Assembly (NCBI GenBank): GCA_050746185.1
Contig: JBOGLA010000018.1
Coordinates: 74,816 to 138,815, forward strand
Reading direction: 5' to 3'
DNA from: PALSA-188 sp050746185
GTDB taxonomy: Bacteria > Acidobacteriota > Terriglobia > Terriglobales > Acidobacteriaceae
Length of the DNA stretch: 64,000 bases
A program made the position numbers and the translations under genes. Of the stretch, positions 16,447 through 25,783 are shown one piece after another. Below the pieces are notes generated by a model that worked only from the letters and a program-made list of their open reading frames with translations, did not search any database and was not told the DNA's origin. Position 1 is the stretch's first letter. The number at the start of each line of letters is the position of its first letter.

Positions 16447-18138
16447 GGGCTTCTTGAGAAATGCTTCGCGCTCGGTTTCGAATTCTTCCATTTCGCGTGC
16501 CGTTTGCTGATCGCTCCATTCCATGACCGGCTTAAGTACGGAGGCCGCTTCCCGCGTGCACTCCCGCGACCAGCAGGCGCCCAATGCCACGGGAACCCGC
16601 CGCAGAAGCACGTCCGCCAACGTCATGGCGCACTCGTTGGCAAAAGCGTCCACGGCTTCGGCCACGATATGCCCGGTGTGAGGACACAGCGGAGCACGCA
16701 ACTGCGCACTGCTTAATGCCATGCGCGCGATCGCTCCCGAACGCTTGCCGTGCCACTCTACAATCCCCGACGCGGAACTCTCGCTAATTCCTCCCGCGTT
16801 GGCAATGTCCGTGACAAAGGCGTCGAGCAGGGGATCCACATCAGCGTCAATCATTCCGAGCGAGATTCGCCGGGGATCGAGGGTACCGTTCGCTCCATCC
16901 GCCGATTCAGGCAGATCATTCGTCCGGGACCTTTTTGGAGCGGATGCCCCAATCTTTGCCGCACATTCGCGCGCCAGGTGAACCGCGGTGGTCAATTTGC
17001 CTCCGATCACGGAGATCATCTGCGCCGCATCATCCTTTCGATGATCATGCAAATAATGCCTGCGGGTTACCGCCGAGAGTTTTGCATTCGGCGCATAAGG
17101 CAGGGGACGTATTCCGGCGAACGTATATCGGATGTCGCGGACGGTAAAAGTTGGCCGCGGAAAAAGTGAGGCGAACGACCGCAGCAGATAGTCGATTTCT
17201 TCACCGGATGGCTGTGCTTTTCCGGGGTCTGTGTTGTCCTCCGATTCGGTGGTCCCAACCAAAATCTGGTCGTTCCATGGAATCACGAAAATCGGACGCC
17301 CATCCCCCGCTTCCGAGTACACGGCGGAATCGGGCGCGCCCGGAAATCTGGGCAGCACGATATGCGATCCACGAACTCCGCCAAGCAACGGTTGCTGAGT
17401 TCTAATTTTTGAACGCTGGCAGATGCGGTCGGCCCACGGTCCGGTCGCGTTGACGATCCACCCTGCTTCGACTCTCTCCTCTTTTCCGCTCAGGCGATCA
17501 CGTATCAGAACGGCTTTGGCATGACCCTGCCGCACATCCACGGCCAGTACCTGGGTGTGATTTCTTGCGACTGCGCCCGCGTCCATGGCTTCGACGAGCC
17601 ACTCCGCAATGAGGCGTTCGGGAAATTCGCATTGCGCGTCCTGAAAGCTGAACAACGACCACCTGCGTCCTGCATCCAGGGACCGCGCAAGCTTTTGCAA
17701 GTTCTCGTCCTTTCCCTCGGCTGGCCTTCTCCCTCCCGCCATCACCCGGTAAAGCCACAGGCCGGCCCGAATTTTCAGCGCGCTTCGGCGGCTGTTGCTG
17801 TCCAGAGCCAGAACAAACTGCAAAGGATGAACGAGGTGTGAATACCGCCGGAGTAGTGTTTTCCGCTCCGCGAGCGATTCCCTCACCAGCCCGAACTCTC
17901 CGTGTTCCAGATAGCGGAGTCCACCGTGGATGATGCGTGTCGAGCGGCTGGTTGTGCCCGATCCAAAATCGTTTTGCTCGACCAATAACGTGCGACGGCC
18001 AGCGCGGACGCACTCGCGGGCGATCGCCACTCCATTTATTCCGCCGCCTATCACAATCGCATGGAATCGCTGATTTTCGAGAGATGGGCGCAGTTCGCGG
18101 GGACCACTGTTCACCAAGACAGTGTATGGACGGGCCAT
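16441..18138 (-). CDS. glpD: Glycerol-3-phosphate dehydrogenase, FAD-dependent
   Basis: 565 residues. FAD-binding DAO domain at about 26-380: the dinucleotide motif GGGINGVAIA, then TSRSTRIIHGGLRYLE, the classic GlpD signature. GTTESE and YTFAGIRPL follow. The C-terminal alpha-helical DAO_C domain runs from about 430 to 550. The enzyme oxidises glycerol-3-phosphate to dihydroxyacetone phosphate and passes electrons to quinone at the inner membrane. The start at 18138 is the best in-frame ATG, though no ribosome site is clear. Confidence 0.92.
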   Translation of the reverse strand: MARPYTVLVNSGPRELRPSLENQRFHAIVIGGGINGVAIARECVRAGRRTLLVEQNDFGSGTTSRSTRIIHGGLRYLEHGEFGLVRESLAERKTLLRRYSHLVHPLQFVLALDSNSRRSALKIRAGLWLYRVMAGGRRPAEGKDENLQKLARSLDAGRRWSLFSFQDAQCEFPERLIAEWLVEAMDAGAVARNHTQVLAVDVRQGHAKAVLIRDRLSGKEERVEAGWIVNATGPWADRICQRSKIRTQQPLLGGVRGSHIVLPRFPGAPDSAVYSEAGDGRPIFVIPWNDQILVGTTESEDNTDPGKAQPSGEEIDYLLRSFASLFPRPTFTVRDIRYTFAGIRPLPYAPNAKLSAVTRRHYLHDHRKDDAAQMISVIGGKLTTAVHLARECAAKIGASAPKRSRTNDLPESADGANGTLDPRRISLGMIDADVDPLLDAFVTDIANAGGISESSASGIVEWHGKRSGAIARMALSSAQLRAPLCPHTGHIVAEAVDAFANECAMTLADVLLRRVPVALGACWSRECTREAASVLKPVMEWSDQQTAREMEEFETEREAFLKKPS

Positions 18139-18387
18139 CGCATTCGTCTACGCCGGCAAGAGAAGCGAAAGTACACGGTTTCATGGTGATTACGCTCACG
18201 GAGTTCGCGATCAGGTGCTTAAGCGACCAGGTGATCCAAGGCGCCGGTCACCGTGGGGATGGACAGCGTATCGAAAATTCCTTTGAGTTTTTAAGGGCCG
18301 GGGGAACCAGGCACGCCGGTTGAGATTTAGATGCGTCTTGCGCGTTTGTTCGAACGTAAAATTGTGTCACGCTGCAATCCCGAAATA

Positions 18388-18416
18388 TTTACGAATCTTC
18401 ACCACTCTTTACGAAT
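18388..18416 (+). promoter_or_regulatory. Direct repeat TTTACGAAT, spaced 20 bp, upstream of the DUF4397 gene
   Basis: TTTACGAAT occurs at 18388-18396 and again at 18408-18416. The spacing of about two helical turns is what a dimeric response regulator would need. The site lies about 110-135 bases before the DUF4397 start. The regulator is unknown. Confidence 0.4.
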
Positions 18417-18523
18417 TCCCTGCCGCCACGCCGATAGACTCGCTGCCAAGCTCACTGACTATCCGCCCAACTTGTTCCCGATCGGCATTTGTTGGGGCGG
18501 TTCAAATCACTGGAGGATCATTC

Positions 18524-19228
18524 GTGCGTTTCTATTTTTTTCGTCGCGTTATTCCGGTTTTGTTCACTGCAATCGTCACGTTGCTTTCAGCCGGCTGCGG
18601 CAGTGGTTCAGGCAGCAAGACCCAATTGCGGGCGCTTCAGGCGTCCCCCAACGAAAGCACAACCATAAATGTTCTATTAGACAGCACGACGTTGTTCAGT
18701 GATCTTGCGCTTGGCGCACCCACCACCTACTCGACGGTGACTTCCGGATCTCACACGTTGGAGGTCGAACCATCGAATTCGACGACCGCGGCAATCAACC
18801 AGAGCGTGACTCTGAACGCCGCGACGAACTATACCCTGATCACGGCGAACTATGCCGCCAACCTTACACCGATGCTGCTGACCGACTCCACAACAGCTCC
18901 AAGTTCGGGAGATTTCGGTCTGCGCATTGCGAATGCGGCAGTGGAAGCAGGTTCTATTGACGTTTACATTCTGCCGGCGGGGTCGCCGGGACCGCCGACG
19001 GGAGGCGTGACCCCAACCATCAGCGCGTTAGGATTCACGAACAGTTCGAGTTACCAGTCTCTGAGCGCTGGGTCGTACGAGATTGTCATTACTCCGGCAG
19101 GGTTTCCGGTGGTGCAATACATCAACAGCGGATCATTGAGTTTCGCGGCAGGACAGAATCGCACATTTGTAATTCTGCCGAACGCGAGCGGAGGACTTAC
19201 TTCGCTAACGCTAAGTGATCTGAATTAA
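18524..19228 (+). CDS. DUF4397-type lipoprotein
   Basis: 234 residues from the GTG at 18524, which has GGAGG at 18512-18516. The open frame begins at 18320, but the first 68 residues are unlike a protein start. Residues 1-28 form a lipoprotein signal (basic start, hydrophobic core, lipobox LSAGC). Two repeats of a beta-sandwich follow (LRALQASPNESTTINVLLD and LRIANAAVEAGSIDVYILP), as in DUF4397. The protein is probably anchored on the periplasmic or outer surface. Function unknown. Confidence 0.85.
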   Translation: MRFYFFRRVIPVLFTAIVTLLSAGCGSGSGSKTQLRALQASPNESTTINVLLDSTTLFSDLALGAPTTYSTVTSGSHTLEVEPSNSTTAAINQSVTLNAATNYTLITANYAANLTPMLLTDSTTAPSSGDFGLRIANAAVEAGSIDVYILPAGSPGPPTGGVTPTISALGFTNSSSYQSLSAGSYEIVITPAGFPVVQYINSGSLSFAAGQNRTFVILPNASGGLTSLTLSDLN

Positions 19229-19352
19229 TTCCAGTTTCTGCGCGTTCCAGATTGAGTCAAATACAGATTCCCCGCCCTTGTTCGCGAGCGGCCTGGTGAT
19301 GTCTGCGCCCGAAGGACAAGGCTTTGGGTTTATTTTTCTCTTTAACCGCGCC

Positions 19353-22300
19353 TTATTGCACGACCAAAGTCACGGTGGTGGATCTTGAGGCCGATCCGGA
19401 TGTCGCGTCTATTGCTATTAGATAAGTCCCCGCGGGGGTTCCCGTAGTCGTAGTGGTAGTAGACTTCGAGCCACATCCCGCCTGGAATAACACAAGCGTC
19501 AGAAATACTCCGAGAAGGAGTCCCATCAGCGCCCGCCGTTTTCTCGACATCTTGCCGCCGATGCCGAGTCCGAGGAATGCCATTCCGGTAATCGGCAACC
19601 ACGTCGCGTAGAGAGCTCTGACGCTGTGCCACAAGGCTCCAGTGGTGGTCACGCGCGCGGTCGTGGTGATAGTAAGAACGGTGGTCTGGGCACTGCCGGT
19701 GAGGGTGGGTATGGGATTTGTGGTCCACGCTGTGGTCGCAGGAGTAGGCAAGCCGGAAGCCGCTGTAAGCGAGATGCTGTCGGGAAAATTGCTGAAGGTG
19801 CCGGTAACCTGGAAGGTGAAATTCGCCGGCACTCCGGCAGGTACGGTTATCGAAGATGGGGTTCCGGGCTCAACCACAATATTGAAATCCTGTACCTGAA
19901 CCGTACTGCTGGCGGTTTGAGTCTGCGCTCCTGGAGCGGATGCGGAAATGCTGTTGGATATCGCGCCCGGCGAGGTCAAGGGAGTGGCCGGAGCCGTCGG
20001 CGTCAGATTCACGGTGATGGTTATGGAAGCGCCGGAATTCAGAGTGCCGATACTGCAAGTAACTATCGAACTCACGGCAGTTCCACAACTGCCTTGCGTG
20101 GTGGAGATTGAATTAAACGTCGCGCCCGATGAGGGAAGCGTATCGGTAACGATAATGTTGCTTGTGGGATCGCCATTATTGAGGAGCGTGTAAGTGAATG
20201 TAGCCTGGTTACCGACTCCAATCGTCGTGGGTGTTGTCGGGGTCAGCATCAGACTTCCGACTGGACTCAGTTTGCTCACAAATGCATTCGGGCTGGTTCC
20301 GTTCAAAGAGGCCTGAAAAGGCGTGACCACAGGAAAATTCGGCGAAGAGGTTTCGCCCGCCACGTAAGTCACGTTTTGGGAATCCTGTGCTATGCCGGTT
20401 CCGATATCTGTGCCGCTTCCGCCGAGATATGTGGAAAAGCCCGGGCACTTCACTTCGGCAGTCGAGCCGTTGGCCGGCATGGGGGTACAGATTGTGGTGG
20501 TGTCAATGCGGGTAACGAAGGCATCTTCTCCACCGCCATTTGCCGATTGCACCGGATTGCCAGTCAGGACGCTAGCCGCAGGAAAATCAGTCGAATTCGT
20601 CCAGCCCGTGACTAGGGCGCCCCCAATATTGTTAACCGCGATGGCGGTACCGGCGTCGGCAAGGCCCCCACCTAGATACGTGAAATAGAGATATGGAACG
20701 TTAGTACCCGTGGTGCCGGAAGTTACGGCACCGAATTTTGCTATGAAAGCATCGGGAGCCGTGACGCTCGTTGAGCAAGCTCCGGTGGGATACGCCATGA
20801 GGGGATTCGGGGGAGTATCAAGGCAGCTCGCGAAAGATATTGGATTCCCCGACCCAGTAGGCGGGGCGATATTTAAGGAAGTAGTCGAACCGGTGATGTA
20901 GGCATCGCCGCTGGAATCCACCGCGATCCCATATCCGATATCGTCTCCTTTGCCGCCAAAGTAGGTTAAATAGTTAAGAGAAAGTTGAGATCCGCAAGCC
21001 GACCCAGTTGCGACGGCGAATTTGGCCACCCAGGCGTCTAAGCCGCCGAGGTTTGTGCCCTGGCTAGCGTTTTGAGTCGGCATATCGGTGAAATTCGTCC
21101 CGCCCGTGAGGTACGCGTTGCAATTGGTGTCCACAGCGATGCCGCCGCCCATCGCGACTCCGGTCGTGGGAGTGCTGCCGCCGATGTATGTGGAATAAAG
21201 AAGACCTCCGGGACCGGTTATGGTGGGATCCAGCTTGCTAAAGAAATATTGGTTTGCGGCCTTTGGCGAAGGTTGCTGTGCCGTCGGGGTGGTGGGAAAG
21301 TTGGAAGACGTCGTATTACCGGCGACATACTCCTTGCCTAAATTGTCGAGCGCGATACCGCTCGCAATGTCTGTGCCATTACCAGATAGGTAGGTTGAAT
21401 AGAGCAGCGTGGAGCCGGTAGCGGCCAGTTCACTCACAAAAGCATGAGTGCCGGCAGAAGCGGCGGCCGGCTGGTAGGAACTGGACAATGTTGGGAAGTC
21501 GGAGGAGTTCGTTGTCCCCGCGATATGCACATTAAAATTCGCATCCACCGCAATTCCTGCCGTGACCTCGCTGCCGCTTCCACCCAGATAAGTAGCGAAA
21601 TCCAATGCCGTGCCGGATGCGTTCAGCCTGACGACGAATACGTCGCTATTCGTCTGTCCCGTGGGGCAGGGCGAAGGGCTGACGGGACTGATCGGATTTG
21701 GCGGGGGCGAATCGAGGCAGAGCTGGAATCCCGTGCCTCCACTTACTCCTGGAAAGTCGGTTGAGGTGGTCGCTCCCGCCACGTAAGTCCGGGAGGCTGA
21801 ATCTACGGCGATTGCCGGGCAGCCGGGAGTGGCTGCAGGACTGGGAAGTGATATTCCCAATTGACTCTGCTCGATGGCAGAGCAACTTTCGCTGCCTGTA
21901 CCCCCGAGATAGGTGGAGTAGCTAAGGATGGGATCAATAATTAACCTGCGACTGCGGTCATAGCCGCCGATCTGGAAAGAAATCTGACTGCCCGATTCCA
22001 GCAGAAATTTTCCGGCAATGAGACGATCTTCATTTCCGAATCTCTGGTAGATGCGGGGCGCTTGCAGTCGAACATCACCGGAGCTGGTTGAGATATTGAG
22101 GTCACCGCTGCCAACCAACTTCACACTCTGAGCGCCCCGAAATCGGAGTCCGATCTGCGATGGGTCGGCTCCGGGAGCAACCTCAAAATCGTATTCCAGT
22201 TTTCCCTGGCTTCCGTAATAAATAAGGTCAATGCCTGGGTAAACGTCGTGTGACCGCACCCGCGCAAATTGCGGGATATTGCGATGCCATTTCGTCGGGT

Positions 22301-22739
22301 CATTCCCGATGAGGTAATTGCTCTTTCCGGGAAGCTCATCCTGGGAATCTAACGCTGCAAGCCGATTCGCGTGTTCCAGAATCATTCCCAGCAAGGAGGC
22401 TGGTCTTGACGGCTCATGCAAGGCTAAGACGGCTTCGTTCCCCGTCAAGTACAGGCCGTAACCGTTTCCTCGCGCCTGAAATTTTACCGGGGTGGGGCTT
22501 TGGCCTTGATTTGGTTCGAAGCCCAAAGGCAGCCGTCCATAAGCTGAGGCAATTTGAAGCTGATTCTGGAACCCCTGCACTGAACCACGAGTGTTGCGGG
22601 CCAGGCGAGCGTGGCCGGCATCCAGCCTAATAAGGACGGCCGCTGCCATAAATAGCATTGCAAGGGCAAATGGAACGCGCAGGGTCAGAGACCGAGCGCC
22701 GCGGCAATTCAAATTCAAGAGCTCCTCCGAGTTTTCCAT
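19353..22739 (-). CDS. Large exported SBBP-repeat beta-propeller protein
   Basis: 1128 residues. A hydrophobic segment at about 20-42 acts as signal or anchor. Residues 65-265 form the N-terminal domain seen in SBBP proteins (GFEPNQGQ, LIYYGSQGKLEYDFEVAPGA). From about 270 to 850 come repeated SBBP blades, with the recurring pattern STYLGGSG followed by GIAVDSSGDAYITGST. A DUF11-like domain lies at about 870-960 (TFTYTLLNNGDPTSNIIVTD). A late membrane-like stretch (MGLLLGVFLTLVLFQAGCGS) near the end is followed by a Thr-rich tail and a last beta-strand region. It is likely a cell-surface or secreted protein of unknown role. Confidence 0.85.
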   Translation of the reverse strand: MENSEELLNLNCRGARSLTLRVPFALAMLFMAAAVLIRLDAGHARLARNTRGSVQGFQNQLQIASAYGRLPLGFEPNQGQSPTPVKFQARGNGYGLYLTGNEAVLALHEPSRPASLLGMILEHANRLAALDSQDELPGKSNYLIGNDPTKWHRNIPQFARVRSHDVYPGIDLIYYGSQGKLEYDFEVAPGADPSQIGLRFRGAQSVKLVGSGDLNISTSSGDVRLQAPRIYQRFGNEDRLIAGKFLLESGSQISFQIGGYDRSRRLIIDPILSYSTYLGGTGSESCSAIEQSQLGISLPSPAATPGCPAIAVDSASRTYVAGATTSTDFPGVSGGTGFQLCLDSPPPNPISPVSPSPCPTGQTNSDVFVVRLNASGTALDFATYLGGSGSEVTAGIAVDANFNVHIAGTTNSSDFPTLSSSYQPAAASAGTHAFVSELAATGSTLLYSTYLSGNGTDIASGIALDNLGKEYVAGNTTSSNFPTTPTAQQPSPKAANQYFFSKLDPTITGPGGLLYSTYIGGSTPTTGVAMGGGIAVDTNCNAYLTGGTNFTDMPTQNASQGTNLGGLDAWVAKFAVATGSACGSQLSLNYLTYFGGKGDDIGYGIAVDSSGDAYITGSTTSLNIAPPTGSGNPISFASCLDTPPNPLMAYPTGACSTSVTAPDAFIAKFGAVTSGTTGTNVPYLYFTYLGGGLADAGTAIAVNNIGGALVTGWTNSTDFPAASVLTGNPVQSANGGGEDAFVTRIDTTTICTPMPANGSTAEVKCPGFSTYLGGSGTDIGTGIAQDSQNVTYVAGETSSPNFPVVTPFQASLNGTSPNAFVSKLSPVGSLMLTPTTPTTIGVGNQATFTYTLLNNGDPTSNIIVTDTLPSSGATFNSISTTQGSCGTAVSSIVTCSIGTLNSGASITITVNLTPTAPATPLTSPGAISNSISASAPGAQTQTASSTVQVQDFNIVVEPGTPSSITVPAGVPANFTFQVTGTFSNFPDSISLTAASGLPTPATTAWTTNPIPTLTGSAQTTVLTITTTARVTTTGALWHSVRALYATWLPITGMAFLGLGIGGKMSRKRRALMGLLLGVFLTLVLFQAGCGSKSTTTTTTGTPAGTYLIAIDATSGSASRSTTVTLVVQ

Positions 22740-23277
22740 CCAGTGGAGAGGAAGAAGGAAATGATGTGCAAGATACTCCGGCTCCGCGCTGAAGCGGAAA
22801 TGCGTCCGCTGTCACCTGTAGTGAAAGTAAGTAACTACTTAAACATCTGACGCATACCCTGTCAAGATGCGCGGCCACGCGATGACTGGCGGCCCGCAGC
22901 TTGCGGAAAAACTCTCGGAGGAGATTGGTTTTGAAGGGGCACGCCTTCAGGCGTGCCGTAAGACATCTGAATTCGGTAACGCGCGGCTGAAAGCCGCGCC
23001 CCTTCAAAGCAAGTTCGCACACTCGTGACTTTTCCGCAAACTGCTAGTGAGATGCTGGCAACCACCGCGAGAGATGCTGTCCATAGCACAAAGGGCTGGC
23101 CGCGGTATCTGATGAAAAGAGCAACTTATTGACCGCGCGGGGCTGCCGCCGTGGCATCAAAATGTATTAGTAGCTCCGGATTAGCACGAGCCGCCTATGC
23201 CATTAACTCAAGCAATGCCGGTCATTTTATGCTTGCAATCGAAACTCAAGTAGTGAAGTCTGGATGGTGAATCGCTG
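22740..23277. other. Intergenic region holding a palindrome and a structured repeat
   Basis: No gene. It holds an inverted repeat AAGTA...TACTT at 22825-22840, near the probable promoter of the SBBP gene, and the three-armed repeat at 22930-23008 listed separately. A short minus frame at 22627-23022 crosses the repeat and is not coding. Confidence 0.5.
22930..23008. repeat. Three-armed palindromic repeat element
   Basis: An outer 11-bp stem, TTTGAAGGGGC (22930-22940) with GCCCCTTCAAA (22998-23008), encloses two hairpins: GGCACGCC/GGCGTGCC around TTCA (about 22938-22957) and GCGCGGCT/AGCCGCGC around GAA (22981-22999). Together they can form a three-way junction of 79 bases. Confidence 0.7.
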
Positions 23278-23718
23278 GTGCGAGATGCTTTCCGGCGCAG
23301 CGTGAACGAGGCGAAACAGATGTTACAGGAGCAACAATCGAGCCAGCCGGAACCCCAGGAAAGACGCACGATGCGCCGATTCTACATGCGCCTGCCCGCG
23401 GCAGTGAAGCTGCCTGGCGCAGAACCGGCGGAAGTCATGACGGAAACGCAGAACGTCAGCGCCCGGGGAATTTTCTTTTATCTCGACCAGCCAGTCACGC
23501 AGGGCGGCCAGATCGAGGTCACGATGACTTTCCCTCCGAACATTACCTTGACCGACGCGGTGCGAGTTCGATTTCTGGCGCGCGTGGTTCGGGTCGAACA
23601 ACCGTTGCCCGTCTCCCGCGGCGTCGCGGCAGTGATCGAAGAGTATGAATTCCTGAGACCGAATCCGAATGCGGATTTCGCCGCAGGTGCTGACGGCGAT
23701 CACAAGGGCGGCAACTGA
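23278..23718 (+). CDS. PilZ-domain protein
   Basis: 146 residues from a GTG. The N-terminal 30 residues are glutamine- and charge-rich (KQMLQEQQSSQPEPQERR). The PilZ domain follows: RRTMRRFYMRLPAAVKL, where the arginines form the usual cyclic di-GMP site, then TQNVSARGIFFYLD in place of the D/NxSxxG motif. It probably binds cyclic di-GMP or is a PilZ variant of the PA2799-type. It is encoded tail-to-tail with the glycosyltransferase gene. Confidence 0.78.
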   Translation: MRDAFRRSVNEAKQMLQEQQSSQPEPQERRTMRRFYMRLPAAVKLPGAEPAEVMTETQNVSARGIFFYLDQPVTQGGQIEVTMTFPPNITLTDAVRVRFLARVVRVEQPLPVSRGVAAVIEEYEFLRPNPNADFAAGADGDHKGGN

Positions 23719-23749
23719 TTCTTCGCTACTAAACCCGGTTCTAATCGTT

Positions 23750-25087
23750 TCAACAAGAGCGCCCGACCGAGCCGGAAGAAGCGTCTGCCCCAGACGCTCC
23801 GAATCGAAGTTGAACCTTTTTCGCCTCCCAGAACAAATAGACAATCAGCAGAATCATTTCCGGCTCAATCGGCGCCTTGTACCGCGGAAAAGGATTGACC
23901 AGGTAATACGGCAGCGGATAGATGAGGATGAAACACGCCAGCAGAAATGTTCCACATTTGCGCTTGCGCACGGTCAACCACAATCCCGCAAACGCAAGCG
24001 CTGCGCCGAGAAGAAACCCTGTGTGACGCGCGAATTCCAGGTTGTAGCCGCTGGATGTGATGGTAAACGATGGAGGAGCGGCCCAAAAATAGAATGCGCG
24101 TTTCAACGTGAAGCCAATAAATTTGCCGGGATGCTCCCGCAAAAACTGCTGAAATTGTTCACGCTTTTCTTGCATGAACCGGATTTCTCCAAGCCTTTGA
24201 AATTCATGCATGGCTGCGGCGTCGTTCGCGGGATGTTCATTTCGCGTCCACAAACCGGAGGATTGATCATTATTGGCCATGTGCAATTCCAGCGGAAGGT
24301 TGTCGCGAACAAAAATGAACTTGTCGAATACGAGATAGTTGCGTACGATCCACGGGCTTACCACCACGCACGCGGTAACCACGCAGACGAGGACGCCCGC
24401 GAAGTATTGAGAGCCGCGGCGATACAACATCCATAGCAGGCAAAACGGCATCATGCTGATCAGTGCGGTATTGCTCAGTATGATCAATCCCCAAAGTGCC
24501 CCGAAAATAATCCACTGGACCCGGCTTCGCGGTTTGTCACTCATGCGCAAGGTGAGCAGAAGGACCAGGCTGAGTAGGAAGGTCGAGAGACTGGTTTCCC
24601 AAACCACGCGCACCGGCCAATAAATAACATAAGGAAAAAGCGCCCAAGTCCAAGCGGCGGCGCGGGCGACGGCGGTTCCATAGATGTACTCTGCTATGCC
24701 GTAAATGGTGAGGCAGGTCAGGGCTGCAAAAAGGCTGTTGAAGGTCAAAATCACGAAAGCCGAAGCGGCGCTATAAATGCCGAATAGTTTGAAGACTATC
24801 GTGAGGATATAAGGGTAAACAGGCGGCGCCCAGGCGCTGGGTCCGGTTGGAAGGTCTGTCGGAGAACTAAATCCCTGCCCGAGCGCAATCGAGCGGGCAA
24901 GGCGGCCCATTTCCCACCCGTATTGAAAATGATCGCGGCGCGGCGTGATGCGATAAGTATGGCCAACGGTTATGACGGCCAGCCGCAGCAAGAAAGCCGC
25001 CAGAACGATAACAAGAAGAGAGTGACCCAGGCCCTGAGGATTCGCAACCAGTTTCGGCTCGCCTGTTGACAGTTCGCGATCCGGCAT
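23750..25087 (-). CDS. GT-C-fold membrane glycosyltransferase (GT39/ArnT-like)
   Basis: 445 residues from the second ATG (MPDREL), with the frame open to 25114. About ten membrane segments. The first periplasmic loop has RRDHFQYGWEMGRLARSI and GQGFSSP, where an acidic residue acts as catalytic base in such enzymes, then PPVYPYILTIVFKLFG. Enzymes of this type use polyprenyl-phosphate sugars to modify lipids or proteins outside the membrane. The acceptor is unknown. A second unrelated member lies at 56100. Confidence 0.82.
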   Translation of the reverse strand: MPDRELSTGEPKLVANPQGLGHSLLVIVLAAFLLRLAVITVGHTYRITPRRDHFQYGWEMGRLARSIALGQGFSSPTDLPTGPSAWAPPVYPYILTIVFKLFGIYSAASAFVILTFNSLFAALTCLTIYGIAEYIYGTAVARAAAWTWALFPYVIYWPVRVVWETSLSTFLLSLVLLLTLRMSDKPRSRVQWIIFGALWGLIILSNTALISMMPFCLLWMLYRRGSQYFAGVLVCVVTACVVVSPWIVRNYLVFDKFIFVRDNLPLELHMANNDQSSGLWTRNEHPANDAAAMHEFQRLGEIRFMQEKREQFQQFLREHPGKFIGFTLKRAFYFWAAPPSFTITSSGYNLEFARHTGFLLGAALAFAGLWLTVRKRKCGTFLLACFILIYPLPYYLVNPFPRYKAPIEPEMILLIVYLFWEAKKVQLRFGASGADASSGSVGRSC

Positions 25088-25126
25088 TGGGCCAGAGTAG
25101 CATAGGGCAAACATTGGGCCGCCGAG

Positions 25127-25176
25127 CGCTGCTCGGCATGGACAGCCGGGCGGGGGCGGCTTGTCCCTACGTGGAC
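25127..25176. repeat. Palindromic repeat copy (family of 4737 and 63351)
   Basis: GCTCGGCATGGACAGCCGGG, a G run, then GGCTTGTCCCTACGTGGAC. It matches the right arm of the large inverted repeat at 63357-63385 (CTCGGCATAGACAGCCGAGG, then GGCTGTCCCCACGTG). It also has a small GCCGAGCGCTGCTCGGC hairpin at its left. Confidence 0.65.
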
Positions 25177-25205
25177 TTTTATTGAGGAGAGCGTATCCAG
25201 CTTCT

Positions 25206-25742
25206 TTATCTTGATCTCTTGGCTAATTCGAGGGACAACAATTGCGCTTTGAGCGCAAGGTTTTGAGCACTCTGGAAGTCTCCCGTTGCTTCCGCCGATT
25301 TAGCCTGGTCCATGTACGCACGGACCTGCTTGAGCATATCCTGCTGGTTTGCATTCAGTGGATGTCCCGAAAGCTTTTGGATGTTGGCGTTGGTCGTGGC
25401 CAGCAGTCCATCCGTTTTCTGTCGCTCGTGCGACGCCTGGTCTGGCGATGTTGCAGTAGAGAATTGAACGGTAGGATCGGGAGCGCTGCCGTTTTTTACA
25501 ACAACTTTACTCGTGCCTGAATGCGATTTCTTGCGCCGTCTTTTCTTATGCACGGTGGTTGTCGTCTGGCCGGTTGCGCTTGACGTGGATGGCGGCGCTT
25601 TGGAATCCGTCTTGGAAGGCGACGATGGAGACGCGACCGGAGCCTGCTTGGGAGAGGCTTCGGTATTCTGCCCTGCGCTTGGAAGCGCAGTCGGCAACAG
25701 CGAACCCAAAGCACAGATCGTGAGTAAGGTAACCCAACGCAT
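25206..25742 (-). CDS. Exported low-complexity protein with helical C-terminus
   Basis: 178 residues from the ATG at 25742, which has GGAGGT ten bases ahead; the frame is open further but unlikely to be used. Residues 1-24 are a signal peptide (MRWVTLLTICALGSLLPTAL). Residues 25-100 are Pro/Ser/Thr/Lys-rich with a basic patch KKRRRKKSH. The C-terminal 80 residues form a helix pair (NANIQKLSGHPLNANQQDML and AKSAEATGDFQSAQNLALKA), which resembles one TPR-like hairpin. It starts 42 bases after the histidine kinase and may share its transcript. Function unknown. Confidence 0.7.
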   Translation of the reverse strand: MRWVTLLTICALGSLLPTALPSAGQNTEASPKQAPVASPSSPSKTDSKAPPSTSSATGQTTTTVHKKRRRKKSHSGTSKVVVKNGSAPDPTVQFSTATSPDQASHERQKTDGLLATTNANIQKLSGHPLNANQQDMLKQVRAYMDQAKSAEATGDFQSAQNLALKAQLLSLELAKRSR

Positions 25743-25783
25743 AATTCTCGGTACCTCCAAGCAGCCGAACGTCAGTTCCGCAG

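Noticed and set aside
23669..24436. 255-codon plus frame
   Set aside because: Antisense to the GT-C glycosyltransferase gene.
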